Of a stretch of DNA of 64,000 bases, positions 23,288-34,839 are shown one piece after another. Positions within the stretch are counted from its first letter, which is position 1. Each line of letters begins with the position of its first letter. The stretch is from Stictocephala bisonia (lineage: Eukaryota > Arthropoda > Insecta > Hemiptera > Membracidae): positions 1,102,898 to 1,166,897 of the forward strand of contig JAQJVL010000125.1 in NCBI GenBank assembly GCA_035578905.1, written 5' to 3'. The notes under the pieces were generated by a model. The model saw nothing but the letters and a program-made list of their open reading frames with translations. It made no database searches and had not been told where the DNA came from. The position numbers and the translations under genes are program-made.

Positions 23288-25290
23288 TGTTTTTTTGGGA
23301 GAAGGAACTATAGATAGTGTAGACTGGGACACCGACACTCGATAATGGTGCCATTAGATAAGGCAGGGAGATGTAGGGCGGTGGCTGAAGACTTCCTGGC
23401 TCCTGGGTGATAACTTTCTATAGTGCGGACCACAAAAGCGTGTACATATAGCCTAGGACATCCAAAACTTGGTAATACTACCTTTCGATAAATTGGGCGA
23501 TAATGGTGAAGTCTATAGACTTGTTGGCCCCTGTATGATAAGATTACATAGTCGGAACCACAAAATAGTTTGTCCATTGGAACAGCCAAAACTTGATACT
23601 GTAATGGCTTAGTTTGTAACAATAACTACATTCGCTCATGAACACTCATCACACCTATTCGAAACCATATTCGCCCATATCTTGACGATGGGCGTCTTAA
23701 GAATAAATAAATAAAAAAATAATAAACATCATTACAAAAAGTAGGGAGAGAGAAAATGTGTTGACAATAGACTTCCTGGATCCTAGATGATAAGTTTCTA
23801 CAGGTGGGACCACAAAATAGTGTACAGACTAGGATAGCCAAAAGACCATAATGGTATCTTTACATAGAAATGAGGGATGAAAGGCGATATTTGTAACCTT
23901 CCTGGCTCCTGGATGATCGAGTTTATATAGTCGGGACCTCAAAATAGTGTATAAACTAGGACAGCCAACTGTTGATAATGGTACCATTAGACAAATCATG
24001 GAGATGGATGACGTTGTATGTAGACTTTCTGGCTCCTGGATGGTAAGTTTATATGGTCGGGACCTCAAAATAGTGTATAAACTATCCTAGCCAACACTTG
24101 ATAATGGTACCATTAGACAAATCAGGGAGATAGAGGACGTTGTCTGTAGACTTTCTGGCTCCTGGATGATGAGTTTATATAGTCGGGACCACAAAATAGT
24201 GTATAAACTAGGACAGCCAAAACTTGATAATGGTACCATTAGACAAATCAGGGAGATGGAGGACATGGTCTGTAGACTTTCTTGCTCCTGGATGATGAGT
24301 TTATAAAGTCGGGACCACAAAATAGTGTATAGACTGGGTCAGCAAAACCTTAGTAAAGTTACCTTTGAATAAAGCAGGGATATAAAGGCGTTGGCTGTAG
24401 TCTTCCTGGCTCCTGGGTGATAGCTTTTCATAGTTAGGACCAAACAAATGTGTATACTATAGGTATACGTTTGGAAAACACTTTCCATTTGCTGAGGTAT
24501 GCCATACCTTGTCTCACAAGTATGGCTTATGATGTAATGTGTGCTCCAGCCACTCCAGAAATCGTAGTTTTGGGCAGATTTTTTAACCGGGGGATCGGTC
24601 TATTAGACATCAAAAACTTGACAATGGTGGAATTAGATAAAGCATGGAGATTAAGGGAGCTGGTGGTAGACTTTCTGGCTCAGGTAGTGGGATTCTATAG
24701 TTTGGCGAGTAAAAGTTACATATGTGTAGATGGGTAGATCTATATAGATATATAGATGTGACATCGATAATGGTGGCATTACATACGGCAGGGAGATAAT
24801 TAGAGTTGGTTGTGGCGTTGTAGACCCGGCATGATATGCTTCTATAGTCGGGACCACTAAATATGTTTAGGGAGTAGAAGTTATAGATGTGAAGACTAGG
24901 ACTATTGATACTAGATAATGGTGGCATTAGATAAGGCTGGGAGATGAAGGCCGTTGGAAGTAGACTTCTTGGCTCCTGACTGATAGGCTTCTATAGTCGG
25001 CACCATTAAAAACGATTGGGGAGTTGAAGCTATTGCTTGCCACTTTACAATGGTGCCTTTTGATAAAGCAAGGAGATTTTAAAGACGTTGGCTGTCTCCT
25101 TGGTGATAGGTTTATGTAGTTGGTACCACAAAATAGGTTAGGGGGTGGGCAGATAGTGTAGTCTAGGTCAGCAGACATTCTATGATGGAGTGTCAGACAT
25201 TGAAAAGATGGAGGACGTGTTTTATGGATTTCCTGGCACCTAGGTGATAGACTTGTATAGTTGGGACCACAAAATAAATGTTCTCGTTGG
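23288..25290. repeat. Tandem array of about 126-131-bp units, split by a SINE fragment
   Basis: About 15 units, each containing ACTTGATAATGGTACCATTA, GACAAATCAGGGAGATGGAG, GACTTTCTGGCTCCTGGATG and AGTCGGGACCACAAAATAGT. The GATAATGG word recurs at 23973, 24100 and 24226, which gives a unit of about 127 bp. Units at the centre (23840-24350) are most alike. Those at both ends are diverged, and some on the right are longer (about 150 bp). A SINE-2 tail fragment interrupts one unit at about 23610-23725. Short frames on either strand (70-132 codons) are repeat artefacts. Confidence 0.92.
23610..23725 (+). mobile_element. SINE-2 tail inserted in the 127-bp array
   Basis: TTAGTTTGTAACAATAACTA, CATTCGCTCATGAACACTCA and GACGATGGGCGTCTTAAGAA, then a TAAA/AAAT simple tail. 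This is the 3' third of the SINE at 22742-23022, in plus orientation. It separates the two parts of a repeat unit, ending near ACTGTAATGG on the left and resuming at ATTACAAAAAGTAGGGAG on the right. Confidence 0.8.
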
Positions 25291-27945
25291 TGACGATTAA
25301 AATGAAGGAAATCATTTTTGTGCAACCAAACCTATACTGCAATAAAACTCATGATAAGGCATTATTTTCTGATGTAGAAAATGTACCATTAGGATCTGCA
25401 GTAAGAGATTTTTGAAAAGGTTAAATGTTTCAAATGTTGAATTCATCGACTGAGAATGAAACGTTTTGATTTTTTAATCTAAGGCACTGAGTTTGGTTTC
25501 AAACGGCACTTCCACTTAATAAATTAATAACAAAGCTATTGTGATAACGATGGACAAACACGTGCGCTAGGCTTGTTATCAGTTTATAAATGTCTCATTG
25601 GTAACAATGGTTCGTTTCAACCTATAAAAATAATAACAATGGCTTGCAAAGCAGCTGTTTGTAATTAAATGAGAGAATTTTCAGAAACATCTATATAAAA
25701 TCAACCATTTTCCTTTTAATGGACGAAATTAAAAGAACTTTATTATTTATCGTCCGAAAACCTCAAAAAATAAGGTTTTTATGTATATTTAAAAAAATCT
25801 TGATTCTAAAAACATGCCATGTTGTTTCTCTAAGTGATCCTGCATTTTCAAACAAATTCAATTTCGTTCAAAACACATACAATATCACAAAATAATTATA
25901 AATTTCAACCAGCATTGTTGTTTCGTACAGCGACTGCAATTTTGTTTCCCACGACAGTCCTAATAAACTGTATAATATCATTGAACACATTTCATTTTAT
26001 TGGCTTTCTGTGACTGATTATATGCAAACAAATGTCCGGGTGGAATTACATTTCATACAGGCAGGGGCCGTAAAAAACTGTTTAATACTCAAACAAGATA
26101 ATCTGCCATTAGAGTTAGTTATTCCAAAAGTTACGTCTAAACATAAACGTGTTGAATAAAATGTAGTAAAAAGTAAAAATTACAAATTTTTTTGAAATTC
26201 TTAGTTTTTTCCGAGTACCTATTAACTAAGGTACAGATTATTATTTTTTTATAACATTTAAATTTGTCCATTTTTATATAAAACTGTAAATATTATCGAT
26301 ATGATTATTTCCATGAAAAGTGTCTTACAAAATACAAATTCAAAATATTTCATAAGCTATTTGAATTAAAATATGCTCAGTAATTACAATAAAATAATTT
26401 ACTTTTGTAATAAATAAATCAGTCGTTTTATTTATTTTTCATTTAAATACTTCTCCAGTAAAGAACCAGAACATGAAAATGGATTTTATTAGCTGTACTA
26501 GTGAACCGTTTTCACTTACTTGATAAGATTTTTTTTTATATGTAAATGATATTAATTCACACGATGTTGACACTCGTGGTCAAGATTTGTAGTTATTTTA
26601 CATTGATTAAATAATTCCAGGCTTATTAATTACACTCTTGATTTGTTTCAAACCCTATGAATTGTCAAAACATCAAAACAATAACACAATTTTCTAATCA
26701 AAGATACACATTCGATATTAGTCCATTATTTAGAATGATAAAATACTATTCATAACTGAATCAACGTTGCCAAAAACAAGATAACAATTTTAAGTGACAT
26801 TTGTTGACTTTGTAGACTTATATAATTATAGAATTATAAACTTTCTAGACACTTCATAAACATCGAAATTCCCATCATCAGTGGGTAAAATCTAGTTTAT
26901 ATTTTCTGGGTAATTAGCTTTTTATATCGCGAGACAGTCGTTTTGTACTACAACAAAACAAATAAATAAAATAAACTACGTTTTAACTAAATTTATTTCA
27001 TTGTATCTCTTTCATTATTTAGTATGATTATTCAGAAATGTTATTAATTTTGTTTTTACCCTGACCATGAGTTTAAAACTATTTTGGCCAACGTAATTAT
27101 TTTTTTTAGCATTCCGGAAAACTATTATTGTGCTGAGTTTCGTATAGTGGTCATATATACGATGATAAAAATATCAATGAATGTATTTTGCCGTCCCGGA
27201 AGCAAGTCACAAATTTTAACACAAATAACGAATTTGTAACAAGTATTTAAATTGGATTAGGACAGGTCAGGCTTGGTTAAGTCGTTAGAAAATCCTTTTA
27301 TGAGCCTAACAAATTAATTTAATCACCATAATAATTATATATTCATTTATGGTGAACCATGAAACCACATTACGAAAAGTCATTTTTTTAAATAGGAATT
27401 TTTTTAAAAAAGTTGAGTTGGTTTTTATATTGGTTAAAAACAAGGTTTAATATTTTTAGGTTAAAAAATTAGTTTTCCTTGGTTCTAAACAGCTTCATCT
27501 TTAAATATAAACTGTTTTGACCTTTTTTTAAACAATAAATCATAACTTCAGAAGTGTCTAAAAAGTGCAAAATTACACATATTTTTTCAGTTTCAATGAC
27601 ATTTGTTACAACTAGTACTTCGAGGTAACATGAATTTCAAGGAACGCATACATTCCAACGTCAACTCTAACAAAGGACTCTTGAATTATAAAATTTCATA
27701 TTTAATTATTTTGGTATATGCTCGAATGTTTACAGAGTGCCACGTGAGAAATATTAACACACAATGGATCTAAAAATATGACTTAGAGTGAGTTTGTCCT
27801 TCAATCATTCAAAATATTACATTTATGAAAAGTAAAGAAATATTTGTTTATTTTTTCGTCGATTTTTCCCTTTAAATATAACCAAACTATACTTAGATTA
27901 AGTGGGAATTAAGCTATGTTTATGCATATTAAATAAATATAAAAT
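25291..27945. other. Long gene-free AT-rich interval
   Basis: No repeat family shared with the rest of the window and no coding frame above 60 codons. A small higher-complexity patch at about 25935-26090 (GACTGATTATATGCAAACAA, ATGTCCGGGTGGAATTAC, CAGGCAGGGGCCGT) contains an octamer-like ATGCAAAC. It might be a conserved non-coding segment, but this is only a guess. Confidence 0.35.
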
Positions 27946-28482
27946 AACTAGGGTATACCCCTGCACGGTTCGAATGCCAACCCCTACTCTCGCTGCGCTC
28001 GATATACCTCGACTGACTGCAGTTAATAGTAGATTATCTGTATAGCATTAAATTACAATATTAAATAATTTTCAATATTTCACTCACACTAATTGCGTTG
28101 ATACCTATTTATTAGTATAGGATATTTCTTAATCTATTTCAAACGTGTTTATTTCATTTTATGTTTTTTTTAACAGCTGAAGATTAAATCCTTAATGCAT
28201 CAATAGGGTAATGTCAAATATTATAATAAACATGTTTATTTATTTACAAAACAGCTGTTATTAATTTACTAAAATCAACACAATGTTATTCTTATGGAAA
28301 AAAGGAAATTTTGAGGGGCTTTTAGTACCACTTAGGATTGGAATTTTGAAAAATCCTTCTTAGAAGGTCCCTTTGATACTAAAGCTAACTTACTTTAAAA
28401 TTTCGTGGATATCCGTCCGGTGGTTTTTGAGATTTTGTGATCAGTCAGTCAGTGAGTGAGTGTTATTTGTCTTATATATAGA
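27946..28482 (+). repeat. Dispersed repeat family K, copy B
   Basis: Starts AACTAGGGTATACCCCTGCA and shares the CACTCACACTAATTGCGTTG and TTTCAAACGTGTTTATTTCA blocks with the copies at 3243 and 62458. Its 3' end differs. It holds TCCGTCCGGTGGTTTTTGAG, a GTCAGTCAGTGAGTGAGTG stretch and a terminal CTTATATATAG, so it may be the more complete 3' form. The 5' hairpin is eroded (GCACGGTTCGAATGC). Confidence 0.7.
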
Positions 28483-29232
28483 TTCCATGGCATTAATTTT
28501 AAAAATTTAATCGGAAGATAAATGTATTGAAACATTTCTTCACAGCACAAACCCTCCTACAAATAACAAATTGTTGATGGCAATATAATGCAAACACTTA
28601 TTTTTTAAATAATATTTAGCTACCTTCAGAAAATTACGTATGTTATTTACAACCTATAGTATCTTATTCCATAACAATAATTCAATCTTATATTTTATTT
28701 ATTGTCAATACTCAATACGTTACAATTTGTTTAAGTCAAAAAAGGTACTTTATAAATATAGTTAAACTTGTGTTAATAAACAATGGAACGAAACTTTACT
28801 GTAAAAAGTAAAAATGTACTTGGTTTGTAAAAAGTAAAGATTATTTATTTTGTTATAAACAAGAAATGACAGTTTAAAATTTACAAGAAATAACAAAATC
28901 ATATGCAACAAGTATTATTCTATTACAATAAGTTAGAGCTTATTAATTACCGAACTATAAATAACGAATTGTGCTCCCGTTATTTCAACTGATAAGGCTA
29001 TCAATCAAACAGTACCTTGACAACATAACCTCCAAACAGCAGGGCCAATGAACCCAATTTGATACCGGTGTAATAGGCCAAGCTGAGCTCGGAAAATCAA
29101 TAGAGCAACGAAAACTTCTCTCTCTCTCTCTTCATATAGGTGGAATAAAAATAGCTACAATCTGTGCACCTAAGTGTTAACAGATGACAATGGCTGATAG
29201 ATATCAAGGCTCACGTCACACCGGAAACTAAC
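28483..29232. other. Gene-free interval
   Basis: AT-rich to about 28980, then more balanced composition (28980-29232) with a CTCTCT microsatellite at about 29120-29132. If the adjacent exon call is right, this would be first-intron sequence on the minus strand. Confidence 0.3.
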
Positions 29233-29431
29233 CTGTTTTCTCCTCAAAGCTGGCTGTGCAGGCTGGAAGCAGAGATATTCTCTTCCACAAAACGCAAAAT
29301 AGTGCACACAAAAAACAAATAGGCACTGGACACAATGCACAGTAGAGTGAAAAAGAGTTCCAGTACAAAATTCAGTGGAAGAACAAAACACGGGCAGCCA
29401 ACCAAGCAAGCACAAAAATCTCTACTAAACT
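29233..29431 (-). other. Candidate non-coding first exon (5' UTR) on the minus strand
   Basis: On the minus strand an arthropod-type initiator TCAGTT (29433-29428) is followed by 199 nt that contain no ATG. They end at a good splice donor, AAAACAG|GTTAGT, at 29233/29232. The stretch is T-rich and less AT-biased than its surroundings. It sits directly downstream of a CpG cluster. An initiator, an ATG-free leader and a consensus donor fit a 5' UTR exon whose coding exons lie to the left, possibly outside the window. There is no protein evidence, no TATA box was recognised, and no exact DPE match at the canonical spacing was found. It remains a hypothesis. Confidence 0.3.
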
Positions 29432-29466
29432 GAACCTGCTCGGAAATTCTAACAGCTTGGTGTTTG

Positions 29467-29563
29467 TGCGACTCGGGTGACATCGGCGGCGCTCGTGTCG
29501 TATCGGGTCGATGGAGGGGACTGCGAGGGGGAGGGCGCCGACCAAACCGAAAGTAAAAGCGCC
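29467..29563 (-). promoter_or_regulatory. CpG-dense candidate promoter
   Basis: About twelve CpG dinucleotides fall within roughly 80 bp (ATCGGCGGCGCTCGTGTCG, GAGGGGGAGGGCGCCGACC) in otherwise AT-rich, CpG-poor DNA. It lies just upstream, in minus-strand sense, of the TCAGTT initiator at 29433-29428. CpG-rich promoters occur in insects with sparse methylation (established knowledge). Its function here is inferred. Confidence 0.3.
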
Positions 29564-29960
29564 AGTAGGAGAAAAAAGCATTACCGATGTTTTGTGTCTA
29601 TGCGTCATCAAATTAAATGAACTGTGATCCACTAAGAGAATCTAATAATTAATTCATCCCCTTAGCTGAGACCCCAATACAAATCGAATTATTCTAAAAC
29701 ATTTAACCGTAGTGCCATTCCCTTTTTCTGACAAGGCTATACATCTTCTCTTTCAGTGCTTTCCCTTCGATTAACGTCTTCGATCTGTTCCCAACATACG
29801 TAAATGTTGTGTTATATTTTTAAAATGGACTTAAACAATAACTATTCTTTTAAAGTATAATAATCGTAGGACAGAATTTCAAATTTATGCATTCCTTTAT
29901 GTAACACCTCTCATTAATTAATAACATTAGGAAATACAATTAATTGACTACGAGGAGGGT
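29564..29960. other. Unclassified interval
   Basis: Nothing recognised. GC content falls steadily away from the CpG cluster. Confidence 0.3.
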
Positions 29961-30060
29961 TTGGGTTATTGACAAGTAGTTTGGGTTATTGACAAGTAGT
30001 TTGGGCTATTGACAAGTAGTTTGGGTTATTGACAAGTAGTTTGGGTTATTGACAAGTAGT
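29961..30060. repeat. 5 x 20-bp perfect tandem repeat
   Basis: Unit TTGGGTTATTGACAAGTAGT is repeated five times without a gap. The third copy differs by one base (GGGC for GGGT). The near identity shows recent expansion. Confidence 0.97.
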
Positions 30061-31061
30061 TTGAATTAAATTTGTTTGTAAGTTCGTGCTTTCTGCATTT
30101 TAAAATTAATTTACAATTCGAAAGTGTACATTTTAATCTTTTAAGATTGTTTTCAAAAGCAGACACGTAGACATATTTATTTTTTTTAAAGTTTAAGAAT
30201 TAGATTTTTGTTGTTGTTTATTTTAATATTATTCTGATATGGTGTATATGTGGATTGTATTAAAGAAGCTTGGCTGTACTTTAACAAAGAACAGTCCGAA
30301 AAAAGAAAAACCTGGATACAATACTGGTTTTGATAAAAAAATAAATCCTGATAATAGAATATCTAGTAAGTTCTACATTAAAAGGCCAAGAAAAACATTT
30401 AACCAACAAACTTACACATTCCTCCAGCTTAGTTATTGTTATAACATACAAGAATATTAAGTTATAGACCGAATATTCTTATTACAAGTTTAGAATATTA
30501 TGTAAATTTAATATCTTAATTTTTGCTACTTCAAATAAGACAGTATATTTTTCGATAAATAAAATTATGTTATTTTAACTTATTCTGTTAATTTTCTTAA
30601 GGATTAAAATTAGATTTTAGCCAAATAAAAACGAATTCTTTTTAAATTACTACATTTTATATAAATGAAGAAATGTTAAACAGCACAATTAATTTACTTC
30701 AATGGGGGCAGATGGGATATATTAGTCTAACAGTAAAATGGAGTCGCTACTATCAGATAGAACTATAGAAGCACACACACAACCAATGAGACCCCAGAAG
30801 CATCCAAGGAAGACACAATGACATGTCTGCCTTTTGTGTTTTGTGGTGAACTCTGCTACCTGGTGACAGAAGAATGGCGATTGGACAGGGTTTGAACCCT
30901 GTCTCCTCCCCTCTAAAAACAGGTTAAACTTGGTTAGACACGCTGAGTGAGTTTTGAACTTGCCTAGGCCAGGACTTTTACTTTCATCCAAATCAAATTG
31001 AGATATCTGAATGATAGCTGAAACAATGGACAAAGTATATTTTTTCCTAAGTTCGGCTTAA
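30061..31061. other. Gene-free interval
   Basis: A 73-codon Lys-rich plus-strand frame (30239-30460) has no recognisable domain. The part at 30760-30980 is GC-moderate and includes a B-box-like GGGTTCAAACC on the minus strand (about 30897). No matching A box at proper spacing could be assigned. Confidence 0.3.
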
Positions 31062-31345
31062 TTTCGGTAGTGGCGAGTGCTGTAGCCCAGCTACCGGGGG
31101 GGGGGGGGGATTTTTTGTATAGATTGTAAACGATAAGTTCTATTCTCGGTCCTCGTAATACCGGCATGGCGTCCGCTCATTGGTTACCATCGATATGAAC
31201 ACTACACGTTTGGAGTGTCCGTGTTTGTGGTATTCAGGAGGAGAGAACTGAGTTTGAGGCTTATCAATAGGATGAATTAAAGGCCGGATACCTTTTAAAG
31301 CTGTAGGTACCTATTAGGTACCCTAGCTATTGGGTTAAAAATAAA
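31062..31345 (+). mobile_element. Long-form SINE-2 element with G-run
   Basis: Shares GCTGTAGCCCAGCTAC with the fragment at 6650. In inverse it shares AAGTTCTAT(T/G)CT(C/A)GGTCCTC, the GGAGAGAACTGAGT stretch and the CTATTGGGTT end with 48723-49065. A run of 14 G at about 31088-31101 lies just after the conserved CAGCTACC. Confidence 0.65.
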
Positions 31346-32218
31346 TGGTCCTTTCGTAGCTTAGTCAAACTCAGCAACTTGACTATACAGGTTATGCATA
31401 CTTATCCTACAGCAAATTAATCATTCATATTTCTCTTAAAATACGCCCACACTGTATCCGGATTTCAAAATTGAATAGTAATAATTTTTATTTAATATTT
31501 TGTGGTTATTAAAGTGTTTTAATTTGACAGCTATTTAGGAACTTAATATTTAAGAGGAATAATGTCTGATCTCTGTTAGAAACTAAAACAGTACGCATTT
31601 AAATGGATCATTATTGTAGTCAATAAATGACGTGCTTTTAAAAAGTCGGTCTTCATTAAAAAGAAGTTTAGATTCACTCATCCACTTATTTTAGATCATT
31701 TCCAACCATAAGTCTAAGAGTGAAAATAAAAAAACTACAAGTAATGTTTGCTAGAAAAATAACAAGCTATTTATTTGAAGCATGTACTTTGTGATAATTG
31801 TATTAAATTGGAGCTTGTATTTTATGATATATTTTATAGCTACAAGTATAATTTTGTTTACTAAATGAATTAATCATTTAGCTAGCACACGGCTGTCTAT
31901 TAAAGTCCTCATTGTAAAGTGTTTGTATTTTATCATGTAGTATCTTATCTTGATTTAAACAAAGTGGGTTTCTCGTTAAATATTTAACTGTTGTTTAGGG
32001 ACACTTTTGGTAAATCATATTCATTTTGTAAATATTTTATACTTGCACTGCCATTCTTTCGACGATAGCTTACTATTTATACTAGACAACATAGTTGAAA
32101 CATTGTTTGATCTAGGAAATGTTGGTATTTTTCAAAAACCATTATTTTGAAGAAAAACTTAAAATCATGACGATTGAACGTAGACCTACTCAGTGCAAAC
32201 AGTACATTGTAAGTTCAG
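31346..32218. other. Gene-free AT-rich interval
   Basis: No recognised repeat, RNA or coding sequence. Confidence 0.4.
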
Positions 32219-32420
32219 TCTGTACTGTGGTATTGACTCACCCACTCACCCATACACGTACAGTGGTATTGACTCACCCACTCACCCATACACGTACAGT
32301 GGTATTGACCCACCCACCCACCCATACACGTACAGAGGTATTGATCCACCTGCCTACCCATACACGTACAGTGGTATTGACTCACCCGCGCACCCTTACA
32401 CGTACAGTGATATTGACCCA
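32219..32420 (-). repeat. 36-bp minisatellite, second locus (about 5.5 units)
   Basis: Units of exactly 36 bp, reverse-oriented relative to 38708-39975 (GTGGTATTGACTCACCCACT, CACCCATACACGTACA). One unit has CCCACCCACCCACCC, the complement of a perfect four-run G-quadruplex motif; others are interrupted by A (CTCACCC). The 92-115-codon frames on both strands reflect the 12-codon unit. Confidence 0.92.
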
Positions 32421-32484
32421 CTGTATAATATGCTTCATGATATAAATACTGTAGTTGTGGATAGGCCTCGGACTGTGTTCCAAG

Positions 32485-32620
32485 TAAATACATTGATTGG
32501 AGGGCATGCCTTGTTAGGTTTGAATCCCAAACTTAACTAATGGTTAGTACTGAACTCTTGGAATAAAGTTCACGTACAGGCCTGCAGGCCCATGTAAACA
32601 GGCGAGTGAAGTTTAAAAAA
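32485..32620 (+). mobile_element. SINE family 3, copy 2
   Basis: A B-box-like AGGTTTGAATCCC (32516-32528) precedes a body with GAATAAAGTTCACGTACAGG and CCTGCAGGCCCATGTAAAC. This matches the SINE at 46474-46620, including the GGCGAG(T/C)GAA end. The 5' head with the A box is too diverged to place. Confidence 0.65.
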
Positions 32621-33074
32621 AATTAAAATATAAGAAAAAATAAAAATCACCCATATAGGGCTTCTTAATAGGCCTACGTTAATATTTTTCGTTAACTTTG
32701 AAATATTTGCGCTCGTTAGGCCAACATTATATTACATACAAACTATACTTGATTAAATATAATATTCATTGATGTGAAATGAAAAGGTTTGTTTCACAAA
32801 GAAATATAAATTACTAAAAAAGTTTTTTTAATTACTAAGGCTGAAGTTAAAGACATGAAATGTTCGAATATAGGCTGTTTAATGTTTGTTTTACTAACAG
32901 CCGGGTTCGCTGTTTGCAGTAACAGCTTCTCCTCAGGCAACGGCATCTAACGCGATAATTTCACATCAAAGGTCATCCTGTTTACATTTCATGTTTTGGG
33001 AACCAATTTGGAAACAATTATGTTGTTTTTGAGTAAGTAAACATTTATCAATAATATGAAACATACGATAGGCA
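32621..33074. other. Interval with a GC-moderate block at 32895-33010
   Basis: The block contains CAGCCGGGTTCGCTGTTTGC, a nuclear-receptor-like extended half-site TCAAAGGTCA and TGTTTAC. It is unique in the window and has no open frame. It could be a regulatory element; evidence is compositional only. Confidence 0.25.
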
Positions 33075-33716
33075 CTACAGTCGGTACAGAAATTACGTGT
33101 ACCGAGTTGGAAGGTTGTTTACTGAGAAACCAAGAGGCATATGAAAAATCCAATCACACCACTGTTTTCCTAGTTTAATTGCATTTCATGAAATATACAT
33201 TTTTACATTTTAAAATAAGTTGTAAATAGTTTTTAAATCACTGCATTTACTTACGTATATAAAAGTAATGTATCGTAACTACACATTTCATAAAGATTAC
33301 AACGTGAACAAAGCATACATTTTACGAACTCTGGATTCTAAGAAAACACTATTTTAGAAAATTGATAAGTAAGTTTTGTTCTTGAAAAGTTAAAACTCTG
33401 AAATTAATCAAACTTATAAAAAACATTCCTGTCAAACGCTTATTAAAATATAAATGCGATACATTGACTGTTTTTTTGAATAATAAAAGTGTAAAGTTGA
33501 TACTCAGTGAAAAGTAGTTAACTTTCCGATGTTGTTTATGCTGCAACTAGGATAACAATTACTAAAACATATAATGAATTTAAAAATGGACGAAGCATAA
33601 CGTACAATTAAATGAGAAAAACAACTGTTCAATTGAATTGTTCATAGCACTCTTAGTTTCTTAGTAAACACCCTTCAAACTCGGACACACACATAATTTC
33701 TGCGCCGACAGTAATC
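33075..33716 (+). repeat. Dispersed repeat family F, copy 2
   Basis: Matches 18500-19470 through the blocks AAAGTAATGTATCGTAACTA, CAACTAGGATAAC and ATAATTTCTGCGCCGACAGT. It lacks about 300 bp present in copy 1. Confidence 0.65.
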
Positions 33717-34839
33717 GTGCTCTCAAAGTTGTTATTGTTTATTTTCTGCCACTGATAGGTTTCATTGAAATGCAGAAGACTGTGGCTGGCCTACGGAGAT
33801 GACATTGGCAGAACCCAGCTCGCACTTTTGAAAAGTGAATGTTTTTAGTGCATGTTAAAATAGACTTGTTAATTTTTAGAAATTGTTTGCTGAGAATTTT
33901 TTTAAAATTTAATTTACTAATGAGTGTGTTGAGCTTATTTAGATTATATTTATTTTTCGGGATAACTGTACATTTATCTGTAATTTAGAAAATTATTGAC
34001 AGTCAATAATAGTTGTAATATTCTAATACATATATGTTATACATAAATTCTATTAGATATGTCTTCTAGGTCTATTTAATAAAAATAATTTGCTAAATAA
34101 ACGATTAATAAATATTCTTACTGAGTTTTAATGAATTAGAAAGAGAGTTAATATGTTTAAATATAATTAATAAAAGAATATTAGTTACCGGTGCATTTCT
34201 ATTAATTCGAAAACTGATATATTTTCTCGTTTTCATTCAACTAATAAGTATAACGTTTTTGGAAAAGTACCCCCACCCTGTCCCACTTCTTTTAATCTCT
34301 CGTCAAGGGCACGCGTACCTTAAGGCTAGGTTAACACTTTTGGACTTTGCTCGTCGAAAGTTTCAAACATGTTTTCGTTCAGAATCAGTAGCAAACGATA
34401 AAAACTTACTACAAGAAATTGTATTGACCATAATTATATTACAAGAGTAAATTATACGATTATAAATATTAACGGGACAAGTTACGATGCAACATAGCGG
34501 ATCACATAATTACTGCATTGTAGATGCGCAAAGTGACAGGTACATGAATTGCAGGTGATCAGCTGATTGTTGAGGGGCCCCTGTTGGGGGACACGAGTCG
34601 GCAGCTCTGTCACACTGTCCGTTGTTTTCTAGGTTAGGGCGATTGTCTACTGTTGTGAGAATGTTTTAGTGAAATTGTTCCGACATATTGCACGAATAAT
34701 TGAGTATATTACATTGCAATTAAATACAATAATACAATTGTGTTAATTTGAAAATATAGGTTAAATATGGCTGTAAGATACTATAGGACATTCTAAATAC
34801 GAGAAAACTAACCTACCGTAGTTCGGCTTGCAAGTAAGC
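33717..34839. other. Gene-free interval with a GC-moderate block at 34480-34640
   Basis: The block (GGATCACATAATTACTGCAT, CAGGTGATCAGCTGATTG, GAGGGGCCCCTG) is unique in the window and has an E-box/palindrome GATCAGCTGATT. A conserved non-coding role is possible. The remainder is AT-rich. The 63-codon frame at 34259 has no domain. Confidence 0.25.

Noticed and set aside
24450..25325. Frames of 95-132 codons on both strands
   Set aside because: They follow the 127-bp array units in different phases and are not conserved among units as protein.
30239..30460. A 73-codon Lys-rich frame
   Set aside because: Short, AT-driven composition, no recognised motif and no regulatory context.
30890..30975. 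A minus-strand SINE around GGGTTCAAACC
   Set aside because: The B-box-like word is present, but no A box at tRNA spacing and no second copy in the window could be found.
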